The position numbers and the translations under genes are program-made. DNA of 44,228 bases, taken from assembly GCA_035267045.1 (NCBI GenBank), contig DATFMH010000172.1, forward strand, positions 1-44,228, in the 5' to 3' direction. Positions 1-9,200 of the stretch are shown here, one piece after another. Origin of the DNA: DATFMH01 sp035267045. Lineage in GTDB: Bacteria > Bacteroidota > Rhodothermia > Balneolales > DATFMH01. The notes beneath the pieces were generated by a model, which saw only the letters and a list, made by a program, of their open reading frames with translations, had not been told where the DNA came from and made no database searches. Numbering within the stretch: position 1 is the stretch's first letter; every line of letters starts with the position of its first letter.

Positions 1-270
1 ACGCTCAAAATCATTTAATTTCAATGGTAAAGGTAAATGTTGTCGAAATGGACGCCCTTTGTATCGACCGGTTCGGAATAAAATATTAGACCAGAAATCA
101 ACCATTTTGGGCAGATGATTATCCCAATCCGTTTTTGCGAAATCATTAAAGATATAGCCCAGTCGTTCGTCTTTCTGTACATAAGAATAAAACGTATGTA
201 CAAGTTCTGTTATATCCTCCTCGGATTGAATATCATGTAAGATGAGATTCTCTTGTTTGAGTTCTTTCAT
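1..270 (-). CDS. Group III truncated haemoglobin (3' end outside window)
   Basis: The first 90 codons read from the ATG at 270 and run off the window edge. The pattern fits the small two-on-two globin family, group III (Campylobacter Ctb type): an N-terminal helix with a FY..V..D..L..IF core, then W..H..K...FW (residues about 47-58), a GRYKGRP turn and a QHLPL segment whose His is the expected haem-ligating proximal (F8) residue near residue 79. Family members bind O2/NO and are linked to microaerobic or nitrosative metabolism. There is no clear Shine-Dalgarno before the ATG. The distal part of the protein is missing here. Assignment is by motif memory; the fold family is fairly sure, the physiological role is not. 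Confidence 0.8.
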   Translation of the reverse strand, partial: MKELKQENLILHDIQSEEDITELVHTFYSYVQKDERLGYIFNDFAKTDWDNHLPKMVDFWSNILFRTGRYKGRPFRQHLPLPLKLNDFER

Positions 271-455
271 TGCTATAATTATTTAAAGGCATCTCTTGTA
301 AAGCCAAATGCGAATGTAATGTATGCGATTTAAAATAATAATAATATCATTAAAATCGGAATATAACGATAATAATATTATTACCCTATAAAGTGCTTGC
401 ATGTATGCCTAAAACAGGACAAATCGTTTGGGATTAGTGAGAAAGGGAAATAATA

Positions 456-488
456 AAAGTGGCTTTTTTGGGTGAAAGCCACTTTTTT
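456..488 (+). terminator. Rho-independent terminator-like hairpin
   Basis: AAAGTGGCTTT (456-466) pairs perfectly with AAAGCCACTTT (475-485) across an 8-base loop and is followed by more T. It has A-runs on one side and T-runs on the other, so it could work in both directions. No called gene ends just upstream on either strand, which leaves open an unannotated short transcript from the 271-455 side. Confidence 0.6.
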
Positions 489-528
489 AAAGGTCGATAA
501 TACAGAGGTAACAATAAGATTTAAAAAC

Positions 529-597
529 GGTAACCCTGTCTAAAACACTATGAATAAAAATAATAATAATATTAAGCTTCTCTCTTCCAGGGTTACC
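529..597. repeat. Spaced 10-bp inverted repeat
   Basis: GGTAACCCTG (529-538) is the exact reverse complement of CAGGGTTACC (588-597), with 49 AT-rich bases between. Each arm also contains the palindrome GGTAACC. It could be a regulator site pair or a long-loop RNA hairpin; the function is unknown. Confidence 0.45.
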
Positions 598-715
598 ATT
601 GAATTACACACGCAAATGATTCAGAGCAAATCGAATCAATTGTCTCTCCTTAAAGTTCTATAATAATTTCTTTCGATTCGATAGCTCCATTTCATTTGAG
701 CTGTACCTATGTTAA

Positions 716-730
716 TAACAATAATTGTTA
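716..730. promoter_or_regulatory. Palindrome, possible MarR-type operator
   Basis: TAACAAT-A-ATTGTTA is a perfect 7+1+7 palindrome, the size and symmetry usual for MarR-family winged-helix sites. A partial copy, AACAATAATT, lies at 883-892, about 55 bases before the marR start. Autoregulation is typical of the family, so both may be operators of the downstream gene; this is inference. Confidence 0.3.
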
Positions 731-947
731 CAAACAAATAAAATTTTATAGATATCGCATATTATTTCACTTTTTATATTCGCTTATATTTTATAAATGA
801 TATAAAATTAATTTCTTAGGTCATTTTCATAATCAAAAGCAAAAACCGAAGGGCTATTTATTGCAAATATATGTATGTTGTGAACAATAATTATTCATTT
901 TAGATATTCCTCATTAGAACTATTTAAGTAATTTGACAAATAACATT

Positions 948-1400
948 ATGCCCACTGAAGAAGAGTTAATGAATTCCTATAATCTGGGAATTTATCAAAA
1001 AGGGTTAATAAATCTTATACTCACCTCCGATTTTATACAAACCAGATTGGAATATTATCTTCAGGAGTACGATCTGACACTGCAACAATATGGCATCTTG
1101 AGAATATTACGTAGAGAATATCCCAATAAGTGTACAAATAATTTCATCAAGGAACGCATGTTGCGCAAAAGTGCCGATACTACACGCCTGGTGGATCGTC
1201 TCGAAAAGAAGGGATTAGTTACGAGGACACAATCACAAAATGACCGCAGGCGAGTGGATATATCTATAAGCGATAAGGGAATGGGGCAGCTAAGCCAAAT
1301 TGACAATAGTATAACATTCAGTGAGCGACTCCTTTCGGAATTAACATCTAATGAAGTTAGTGAATTGAATAAAATGCTCGAGAAAATCCGGATGGAATGA
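948..1400 (+). CDS. MarR-family transcriptional regulator
   Basis: 150-residue DNA-binding regulator. It shows the family's helix-turn-helix core (LTLQQYGILRIL near residues 43-54), recognition region (KSADTTRLVDRLEKKGLV) and beta wing with the hallmark DRRRVDISISDKG. The long terminal helices form the dimer interface in this family. I chose the ATG at 948; a TTG at 933 would add five residues but has no better ribosome site. It stands alone and converges on the glycoside hydrolase gene. The ligand and targets cannot be read from sequence. It is near, but not next to, the RND efflux operon, and MarR proteins often control such pumps. Confidence 0.85.
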   Translation: MPTEEELMNSYNLGIYQKGLINLILTSDFIQTRLEYYLQEYDLTLQQYGILRILRREYPNKCTNNFIKERMLRKSADTTRLVDRLEKKGLVTRTQSQNDRRRVDISISDKGMGQLSQIDNSITFSERLLSELTSNEVSELNKMLEKIRME

Positions 1401-1458
1401 ATGGTAATGCCAAATTTACCTGGTCCTGAGTCTCAGCATCCTGTATGAGTTTCATTCC

Positions 1459-1495
1459 GATGGATCGAAAATTGGATTTAATTGCTCGATCCATC
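1459..1495. terminator. Hairpin between convergent marR and GH63 genes
   Basis: GATGGATCGA (1459-1468) and TCGATCCATC (1486-1495) form a perfect 10-bp stem with a 17-base loop. There is no T tract on either side, so intrinsic termination is uncertain, but its place between two convergent genes fits a termination or RNA-stability role. Confidence 0.35.
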
Positions 1496-1523
1496 TACAG
1501 CTTCAAAAAAGCCTGACGGATAA

Positions 1524-1570
1524 TTTTCTGTTTACTTCTTTTTGTTTACTGATTACTGTCAACTGTCAAC
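1524..1570 (-). repeat. Heptad repeat array A (3' end of GH63 gene)
   Basis: On the minus strand nearly seven 7-base units stand in perfect register: a partial GTTGA, then CAGTTGA, CAGTAAT, CAGTAAA, then decaying copies. The GH63 stop codon (1546-1548) is the TAA of the CAGTAAA unit, and the array encodes the last seven residues, LTVDSNQ. Same family and same gene-relative orientation as arrays B to E. Confidence 0.7.
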
Positions 1571-2880
1571 ATCATCCATTTTCCGGTAGCGCCGCCATGC
1601 AGCATATCAGCGGATAGCAAGTCCCAGCCGACAAATCCTTTAAAAGTACCACCCGACTGTTTGGCGTCGGGAGCAAGGGGTGCGCCGGTGTCTGCGTTAT
1701 AATCTTCATGAAGCGAGCCGTTGGCTTTTACATCGTTAAGGATGAGCTTCCCGATCATATATGCCAGCTCCCTGGCCCGGTTTATGTACCCGTATCGGAC
1801 CAGCATGATGGAATAGAGATAGTTGGCGTTTATCCATATTGGTCCGCGCCAATTGGAATAGGGAACGATGATATTCTTGTTGTTATAATCCGGATCCTGT
1901 TTAGACAGACAGCGAAGGCCGTAATTCGACAGCATATAATCGGGATTCCACAGGTATTTGTTGATCATTTCGCGACCGGCTTTTTGAGGTAACATTCCCT
2001 GAAACAGAGGAAGGAAATTCTGAAAACTAACGCGTTTAATCGGTTTGCCGTCATCCCGGCGGATATTCCAAAACGAGTGATCCTCCGGGAACCACAGAGT
2101 CTTCATCATTGCTTTCTTTAAGGCCAGGGCTTTCTGTTTATAATACGTTACATCCTTATGATATCCGAGTTTCGCAGCTAATTGGACCATACTCAGATAT
2201 TCCCTGAGCTGCCAGGTATTCATATCCACGGCGATGATGGCTCCGCGGTCGTTCGGGTCATTAGACAGTACCACGCTGTTATCCACACCCGATTCACCGG
2301 CATTGTCCCAATAAAATAACCCGTAGTGAATATCCAGTTCCGTCCGTTCCCGGTAAGCGATTACGGCTTTAAGTTTGGGATAAACTTTTTTGATCCATTT
2401 GAAATCGGCTAAACGGCGTGCGGCGATTAACGCTCCCTGTGAGAGAAACGGTTTCATAGCGAACTTGCCAAATACCGGCCGAGGGCCTTTGGGCGTGATA
2501 CAGCCGGAGACATACCCGCTGTCGTCTACCGCTTTGGCGAAATTGAGCACCCACCATTTCAGGTATTTAGCTTTTTCTTTGCTTTGGGCAGCCAGGTGAG
2601 AGCCGATGAAAAAACCATCCCAATCCCACATCTGTTGATAATAACCGGCCGGAATGAGGTACTCATAAGGGATATACCCATCCGCATTATGTATTGATTG
2701 CGGTTCCAGTTTTAAAAGACGCTGATTGACTTCATGATAAAGGGATTTGTATTGAGCGGGCGTTGCCAATTTTGCTTCTTTCAGGGGATTCTGATTCAGC
2801 ATATTCTGGGCCAATAACAATGACGGCACTAATAGCATTAATGCTGCAGTGGTCATACATAAGAAGCGAATATTTTTCAT
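1546..2880 (-). CDS. Exported GH63/GH37-type glycoside hydrolase (trehalase-like)
   Basis: 444 residues with a cleavable signal peptide (about 1-24, ending LLLAQ) and an (alpha/alpha)6-barrel glycosidase body. Clan hallmarks are visible: WDWDGFF (85-91), HYGLFYWDNAGESGVDN (185-201), NWRGPIWINANYL (343-355) and GSLHEDYNADTG (388-399). By analogy with GH37/GH63 enzymes, Asp200 is the likely general acid and Glu392 the general base. Substrate could be trehalose, mannosyl- or glucosylglycerate, or another alpha-glucoside; sequence alone does not decide. Periplasmic. The last residues LTVDSNQ come from the heptad repeat and probably replaced or extended the original C-terminus. Confidence 0.8.
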   Translation of the reverse strand: MKNIRFLCMTTAALMLLVPSLLLAQNMLNQNPLKEAKLATPAQYKSLYHEVNQRLLKLEPQSIHNADGYIPYEYLIPAGYYQQMWDWDGFFIGSHLAAQSKEKAKYLKWWVLNFAKAVDDSGYVSGCITPKGPRPVFGKFAMKPFLSQGALIAARRLADFKWIKKVYPKLKAVIAYRERTELDIHYGLFYWDNAGESGVDNSVVLSNDPNDRGAIIAVDMNTWQLREYLSMVQLAAKLGYHKDVTYYKQKALALKKAMMKTLWFPEDHSFWNIRRDDGKPIKRVSFQNFLPLFQGMLPQKAGREMINKYLWNPDYMLSNYGLRCLSKQDPDYNNKNIIVPYSNWRGPIWINANYLYSIMLVRYGYINRARELAYMIGKLILNDVKANGSLHEDYNADTGAPLAPDAKQSGGTFKGFVGWDLLSADMLHGGATGKWMMLTVDSNQ

Positions 2881-3102
2881 GGTGGTTTACAATTCTGAGG
2901 TATAAAGTATTCTTCATGGGAATATAATAAAACAAAAATACTGTCATCCTATGCTTTTAGGCCTATGTCGATCAACTGAGTAAATTGGCGGGGGATGATT
3001 GAGAGGAATGCTAAAAGAGTGATCTGGTGTTGGAGGAAACCCGATAATTACCGCGGCAATCTCCTGTCGTTGATTTCGCCTGTCATCATAATCACGGAAG
3101 GG

Positions 3103-3129
3103 ATTACTTCAGCCATTCGGCTTCGTAAT
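3103..3129 (-). repeat. REP-like palindromic intergenic repeat
   Basis: ATTACTTCAGCC (3103-3114), a four-base loop and GGCTTCGTAAT (3119-3129) form an imperfect stem with an internal bulge. Read on the minus strand it begins GTCATTACGAAGCC, similar to dispersed REP-like elements seen between genes in many Bacteroidota and other genomes. One copy only is visible here. It lies downstream of the RND operon. Confidence 0.4.
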
Positions 3130-3145
3130 GACACCATGGACGTTC

Positions 3146-3180
3146 GTCATTGTTAATTAATTCTAGATAATTGATCACTG
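3146..3180 (-). repeat. Heptad repeat array B (3' end of RND gene)
   Basis: Minus-strand units in 7-base register: CAGTGAT, CAATTAT, CTAGAAT, TAATTAA, CAATGAC. The outer units match the family consensus and the inner ones have decayed. The array encodes the RND C-terminus SDQLSRIN and its stop (3153-3155). The first 15 bases equal the end of array E behind dxs. Confidence 0.6.
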
Positions 3181-6100
3181 CTTTTCGCCGCGCGAATTAC
3201 CCGCACCGACCAGTTTTTTAAATCATCCAGCATCACATAAATAGTCGGTAAAATGAGCATGGTAACGATCGTAGAGAATGTGAGACCACCAACGATTGCC
3301 CGCGCCATCGGGAAGTAGGGAGGACCGTCACCGCCGACCTGGGTAGTTACTACACACAACGGTATCAATCCGAGTACTGTCGTTCCGGCTGTCATAAGAA
3401 TGGGACGCATACGGTCCATACCGCCTTGAACTATTGCTTTATTCCGGCTCAAACCACCTGCCCTCAGATGATTGATATGATCTATTAGCACAATACCATT
3501 ATTGACAACAATACCCATTAAAATGAGAATGCCGACCATGGCCATAAACGAGAATATCGTGTCTGTTAACATGAAAAACCAATATACACCGATGACAGCA
3601 AAAATAATGGAAGTGATGATACTCGATGGATACAACACCGATTCGAACAATGCCGCCATCACCAGGTAGATCAATATCAGCGCCAGGATAATATTGATCA
3701 TCATCTCATTCATCGTTTGTTCATCCTCACGGAAACTGCGTCCGTAGCTCCACCCGTAACCGGCAGGATAATCAATCTGATTCATGACCGCATTGATCTT
3801 CTCGCGGGCTTCATTTTTTGTTATATCCCTGGGATTAATAATAACAGCTAAAGAAGTTAAACGGTTCTCACGGTGAATACTGTGGGGACTCTTCCGGATA
3901 TCAAAATGTGCTATGGATGAGAGCTTCACGGGCTGCCCGTTTGATATTGTAATCGGCACATTGCGAAGATCCTCAACCGATTGTCGGTCTTTCTCGCTGA
4001 AAAGAAGGACAACATCCACCTCACCCTGTTTATCACGTATACGTCGCAACTGTTGTCCCCGCATGGCATTTGATACGATACCCGCAATCTGTCTCGTCGA
4101 CATTCCGTAAAACCGGCTGCGCTCCCGGTCTATCGTAACTCTTACTTCCTCGCTGCCTGTTTCGGCTTCGGAACGAACGTCCGAAAAACCGGGTGTTTTC
4201 TTTAATCTCCGGATTACTTCATCAGATAATTTCGTTAATTCATCGCTCGCCTCACCGATCAAATGAACCCGCATGGCCTCGCCTCCGCTTCTCGACTGAA
4301 ACTCAAACGAAGGTTTTCCGATCGGTATTTTGGGCATATCTTCTCTTATGGCGTCTTTTATTGCATCGACCGATTTAGTGGCTTTATCCTTATCAACCAG
4401 TAATATAGTCGACATGGCATATCCGGGACGATAAAAGGAATACACCGATTTGATATCGAAATCTTTTTGATGGCTGTATAAATAATCTTCAACGCGGTAT
4501 ACGTTTTCCTCGACTTTATCCAGGACATAATGGCCGTTTACGTTATAATACAGTCTCAAAACCCTGTCGGCAATGGGCGGGAACATCTCTGTTTTCACAA
4601 ACCGCGCCGGTATCGCAACACTTGCAAGTATTAACAGGATGATACCAACTGATGCATACCGGTGTCTCAGGAACCAGCTTAATAACCGTCCGTACCCGTT
4701 CAATCCTTTATCTATTATTGTCGGTTTTACGGCTTCAACTTTACCAGTTCTGTAACGGGACGTCAGGAGTGGAATGATAGTCAGGGATATCAGCAGTGAA
4801 GCGATAAGAGCGATACAGATTGTCACGGCCACATGTTTTAAATAAATGGCTGACATATCACGCTGACTCACAATATTCGGCAAAAATACGATGATCGTCG
4901 TCAATGTACCGGCTGTGACGGCCATAGCCACTTCTTTAACCGCTTTAACCGTAGTTTTCTGTTTGCTTCCGCCTTCATACTGATGGCGGTGGATGTTTTC
5001 CGTTACCACGACGGCGTTATCCACCAGCATACCCACAGCGAGCATCAATCCCATCATTGTAAGAATGTTCAATGACATTCCGAGGAAAAAGAGACAGGCC
5101 AATGTCACGATTAATGAAAAGGGTACCGCCAGAGCTACGATCATGGTTGTGCGGAAATTTCGCAGGAAGAAATACAACACGATGATGGAGAATAGCGCCC
5201 CGAGCACACCGGCACTCAACAACTCTTCCAGCGAACTCAGAATACCGGTAGCCTGATTCTCTAGTTCAAAGATGCGGATACCTTTCATCTGGGGTGTTTG
5301 TTTAATGGATTCTACCTCCTCTAAAACGGCATTGGAAACGTCTACAGTGTTGGCACCCGATTCCTTGAAAACGTCCAGGCCGATAGCATATTTGCGGTCG
5401 AGATGCCGTCCATAATCGACTTTAGGAGTCTCGTAACTGACATTCGCGATATCTTTTACTTTAAGATTATTCGGACCAATAACCAGATTTTCTATCTTTT
5501 CGGGATCATTGATATCACCCACCGGACGTACGAGGTATCTTTTCCCGGCTTCATCAATTTTTCCTGCTGTCACTGAGAAATTGCTTCGCCGGAGTGTTTC
5601 AACGAGATTCACAAAATTTACGTTGTGTGCAATGAGCCGGTTTGGATCCAGTTTAATTTGAAGCTGTTTCTTTTCAACACCGTATAGATCCACTTTCGAA
5701 ACGCCGGGTATCCGTTCTACGCGTTGTTTGACATTTCGATATAACAGATCGTAAGCATCGGATAAATCCCGTTCACTTGATATACGCAAATTCAGGATAG
5801 GTTGATCGGATGCGGTGAACTTGTACACAAATATACGCTCCTGGTCCTCGGGCAAAAGATGACGTATCCCATCAATTTTCTCACGCACTTCGATGGATTT
5901 AAGATTGATATCCGTGCCCATATTAAAACGGACGAATATGCCGGCTTCGTCATCACGGGAGTCGGAGTTCATTTCTTCAATACCACTCACGGTAGCAACG
6001 GCTTCCTCAACGGGGCGCGTAATCAACCGCTCTACTTCCTCGGGTGTTGATCCTTTGTATGGTATTTCAATGTACAGCCCCGGAAAACTGATATCCGGGA

Positions 6101-6209
6101 AATATTCGATCGGTACCAGGCGGCTGGCAATAAGTCCCACGACAATGAAACAGGTGAAAACCATTAAACTTGTAACCGGGCGGCTTAACGACCATTTTGT
6201 AATATTCAT
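3153..6209 (-). CDS. RND efflux permease, HAE1 type (second of tandem pair)
   Basis: 1018-residue inner-membrane proton-driven exporter of the AcrB/SwrC superfamily. Visible: N-terminal TM1 (about 10-30), first porter loop, the TM4 motif GMLVDNAVVVTEN (near residue 395, the proton-relay Asp; the second Asp of AcrB is Asn), second porter loop, and the TM10 motif GIVVNNGIVLIDH, where AcrB has its Lys. These D-N and N-N variants are common in the HAE1 branch. It starts 10 bp after the first RND gene and is third in the adaptor-RND-RND operon. The last residues come from heptad array B. Substrates are unknown; no outer-membrane TolC-type gene is in the window. Confidence 0.9.
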   Translation of the reverse strand: MNITKWSLSRPVTSLMVFTCFIVVGLIASRLVPIEYFPDISFPGLYIEIPYKGSTPEEVERLITRPVEEAVATVSGIEEMNSDSRDDEAGIFVRFNMGTDINLKSIEVREKIDGIRHLLPEDQERIFVYKFTASDQPILNLRISSERDLSDAYDLLYRNVKQRVERIPGVSKVDLYGVEKKQLQIKLDPNRLIAHNVNFVNLVETLRRSNFSVTAGKIDEAGKRYLVRPVGDINDPEKIENLVIGPNNLKVKDIANVSYETPKVDYGRHLDRKYAIGLDVFKESGANTVDVSNAVLEEVESIKQTPQMKGIRIFELENQATGILSSLEELLSAGVLGALFSIIVLYFFLRNFRTTMIVALAVPFSLIVTLACLFFLGMSLNILTMMGLMLAVGMLVDNAVVVTENIHRHQYEGGSKQKTTVKAVKEVAMAVTAGTLTTIIVFLPNIVSQRDMSAIYLKHVAVTICIALIASLLISLTIIPLLTSRYRTGKVEAVKPTIIDKGLNGYGRLLSWFLRHRYASVGIILLILASVAIPARFVKTEMFPPIADRVLRLYYNVNGHYVLDKVEENVYRVEDYLYSHQKDFDIKSVYSFYRPGYAMSTILLVDKDKATKSVDAIKDAIREDMPKIPIGKPSFEFQSRSGGEAMRVHLIGEASDELTKLSDEVIRRLKKTPGFSDVRSEAETGSEEVRVTIDRERSRFYGMSTRQIAGIVSNAMRGQQLRRIRDKQGEVDVVLLFSEKDRQSVEDLRNVPITISNGQPVKLSSIAHFDIRKSPHSIHRENRLTSLAVIINPRDITKNEAREKINAVMNQIDYPAGYGWSYGRSFREDEQTMNEMMINIILALILIYLVMAALFESVLYPSSIITSIIFAVIGVYWFFMLTDTIFSFMAMVGILILMGIVVNNGIVLIDHINHLRAGGLSRNKAIVQGGMDRMRPILMTAGTTVLGLIPLCVVTTQVGGDGPPYFPMARAIVGGLTFSTIVTMLILPTIYVMLDDLKNWSVRVIRAAKSSDQLSRIN

Positions 6210-6219
6210 ACTATCACCT

Positions 6220-9200
6220 TCATGGTTCGTTACTGTTCGTACTTATGGTATCAGCAGAAGCGTCCGATACATACGTTTTGCGATCAAGGATAGCATACAT
6301 GACAGGTATCACAACGAGTGTCAACAAAGTTGATATCGTGAGTCCGCCGATGACTGTTATACCCATAGGGGCACGAATTTCGGCCCCTTCGCCAAATGCC
6401 AGCGACATCGGCAACAGGCCCAAAGCTGTCGTTAAGGTAGTCATAAGAATAGGCCGTAGTCGCAGGCGCCCGCCTTCCACAATAGCTTCGTATTTATCCA
6501 TCCCGCTCTGACGCAACTGGTTGATAAGATCAATCAATACAATGGCATTATTAACCACAATACCAACTAAAAGGATCAACCCGATGAACACAACTACACT
6601 TATAGTTGAATTTGTCAGCCACAAGGCCCATATCGCACCAACTAAAGCTAACGGAATAGTAAACAGAATGACTAACGGATGGACCAGCGATTCGAATTGC
6701 GAAGCCATGACCAGGTAAACAAGAAACATGGCTAATGCCAATGCAAACAAGAGAGACCGGAAAGAAGAGGACATCTCTTCATTTTGTCCTCCGAGTGTGG
6801 TAAATATTCCGGCCGGCAAGGTCATGGAATTGACCATTTTATTGATCTCTCCGGCAGCCGCGCCGAGGTCACCATAGCTGAGATTGGCGGTAACGACAGC
6901 CACGCGTTGTTGTGCAATACGGCGTATCTCGCCCGGACCGATAGTCGTCTGCACTTTGGCAATGGCTTCAAGGGGAATAGGCTTATCGCTTTCCGGATTC
7001 ACTATCAGGCGGCGTATTTCATCAACAGAAGCGCGGTCCTGACTTCGGGCACGAACCAGGATATCGATCTTCCGGTCATGCAGTGAATAGCGGGTAGCCA
7101 CGTCTCCTTTTATTTTACTGACGATACGATCGGCGATATTATGAACGGCCAAACCCAGAGCAGCAGCCTTCTCCCGGTCGAAATGAATCTGTATCTCCGG
7201 GTACCCTCTTTCCATAGTAGATTTCACATCCGTAAAACGGGATGAGACCTGTAATTTGCGGCTGAGAACATCACTTACCTGCTTCAAATCGTTTAAATCG
7301 TAACCGGACACTTCAATTTCCACCGGTGTTTTAAACGTAAACAGGGCCGGCCTTGCAAATTTGTATTGTAACCCCGGTATGGACTGAAGTTCAGTGCGCA
7401 TGCCATCCATCGTAGATTCTTCGTCCGAGCGGTTGGAGCCGGATATGAGATTCACATTCAGTTCCCCCCAATTTTCGCCCCCTTCTTCCGGATTAGCATC
7501 CATGCGGTTACCGGTACCTGCTACGGCAAACGTCGTATTCACTTTGCGGATAGTTGTGGCGGCAAGCTGTACCGATTGAATAGCGGCATCCGTCTGTTGC
7601 AAAGGCGTACCCGGCGGCATTCGAAATTCAACGCGAAATTCTCCCTGTGACAACGATGGAATCAGCTCCACTCCCAATCGTGGTATCAACATTAAGCTGA
7701 GCATAAATATAGCCAGGGCAGTCAGTAGTACCGTGGATTTGTGATCAAGGGCCCATCGGATTACATTCGGATATCGATCAGAAATGGCCTGATAACTTTT
7801 CTCAAAAGCCTTTAATAACGGTTGAATTATAAAAAGAACGCCCCTTCCGAACCCTTTAATGCCTTTAAGGAAAAAACGGACTACGAATGTCGGGACCGTA
7901 ACAAAAATGAAGAGCCTGAATGATTGGAGCCGGCGTCCGACCCTTGTTCCCGGCTTTCGTCTTACAGCTTTAGGTACTGGTGTCGCTTTTTGCCCATACA
8001 AGGAAGAAAGCATGGGAATCAATGTAATAGCTACCAGCAGGGATGCCAGTAATGAAAAGGTAACAGTCAACGCCTGATCCCTGAACAATTGTCCGGCGAT
8101 ACCATGAACGAAAACCAGTGGGAAAAATACCGCTACCGTCGTTAAGGTCGATGCCATAACCGCCATACCCACTTCACTGGCACCCTCACGAGCTGCATCC
8201 AGTGTTGATTTCCCCATATCCCTGTGACGTGAAATATTTTCAAGTACGACAATAGAGTTATCCACCAGAAGCCCGATACCCAGGGCGATGCCCCCGAGAG
8301 ACATAATATTCAGCGAAATATCATACCCATACATCAGGTTGAAAGTGGCTATGACCGAGACCGGTATCGACAGTGAAATAATAAACGTGGCCCAGATATC
8401 CCGGAGAAAAAGGAAGAGGATAACAACGGCAAGGATACCACCGATGATGCCTGCATTAACCACCTCATCCACAGCTTGATTAATGAACGTAGATTGATCA
8501 TACACTTTCACCAGTTTTACACCGGCAGGCAGGTTTTTGCGGATATGCTTAAGCTGTTTTTTTACTTCATTGGCCACGGCAACGGTGTTGGCATCACCTT
8601 CCTTATAAATCGCAATCTCAACCGCTTCCCGCCCATTTAAACGGGTGATGGCTTCCCGTTCCTTATATCCCTCGTGAACATCCGCTATATCCCTGATATA
8701 AACGGGCTTCGCCTGATTTTGATCAACGACAATGTCCTGAATTTCATCTACCGACTGAAATTGATTTAACGTCCTGACAAGATATTGCTGCGTTCCCTGC
8801 TCAAGGCGGCCACCCGATAAATTCACATTCTCAGCACTAAGTACATCCACCACCTTGTCGATTGGTATATTCAAATACGCCAGCCGCTTTTCATCCACTA
8901 AAACCTGTATCTCTTCCTCAAGCCCGCCACTGACCTTAACAGAAGCGACTCCCGATGCCGTTTCGAGCTCTTTTTTAAGCTGTTCGTCGCCAAACCTACG
9001 TAAAAGCTTTAGCGTTTCAATCGGTTTGATATCCGTTTTTGCGTCTGTTTTATTGTACTTAACCTTTGTATATGCCCCGTCCGGTTTACCCGTTTCTTTA
9101 TACAGCGCAAAACGCATGATCGGATCGAGCGTCGGATCAAAACGAAGGATAACGGGGCGTTGCACCTCCAACGGCAACTGGAGGGCGTCAAGCTTTTCAC

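Larger units (their letters stand above)
271..947. other. Long AT-rich intergenic region between haemoglobin and marR
   Basis: About 680 bases without a convincing gene. It holds a terminator-like hairpin (456-488), a spaced 10-bp inverted repeat (529-597), the palindromes AATAATATTATT (371-382) and TAACAATAATTGTTA (716-730), and a second partial copy of the latter (883-892). A 37-codon open frame (550-663) has no ribosome-binding site and is not called. Promoters of the divergent haemoglobin and marR genes must lie here, but I could not fix them. Confidence 0.6.

Noticed and set aside
550..663. 37-codon plus-strand frame beginning MNKNNNNIKLL
   Set aside because: No ribosome site, AT-biased Asn/Lys start typical of chance frames, and it overlaps one arm of the inverted repeat. 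Kept only as part of the intergenic description.
271..947. Riboswitch or tRNA in the long gap
   Set aside because: No conserved riboswitch core or cloverleaf could be recognised; only simple palindromes.
5893..6333. 146-codon plus-strand frame across two RND genes
   Set aside because: Antisense to two clear RND coding regions, with no motif of its own.
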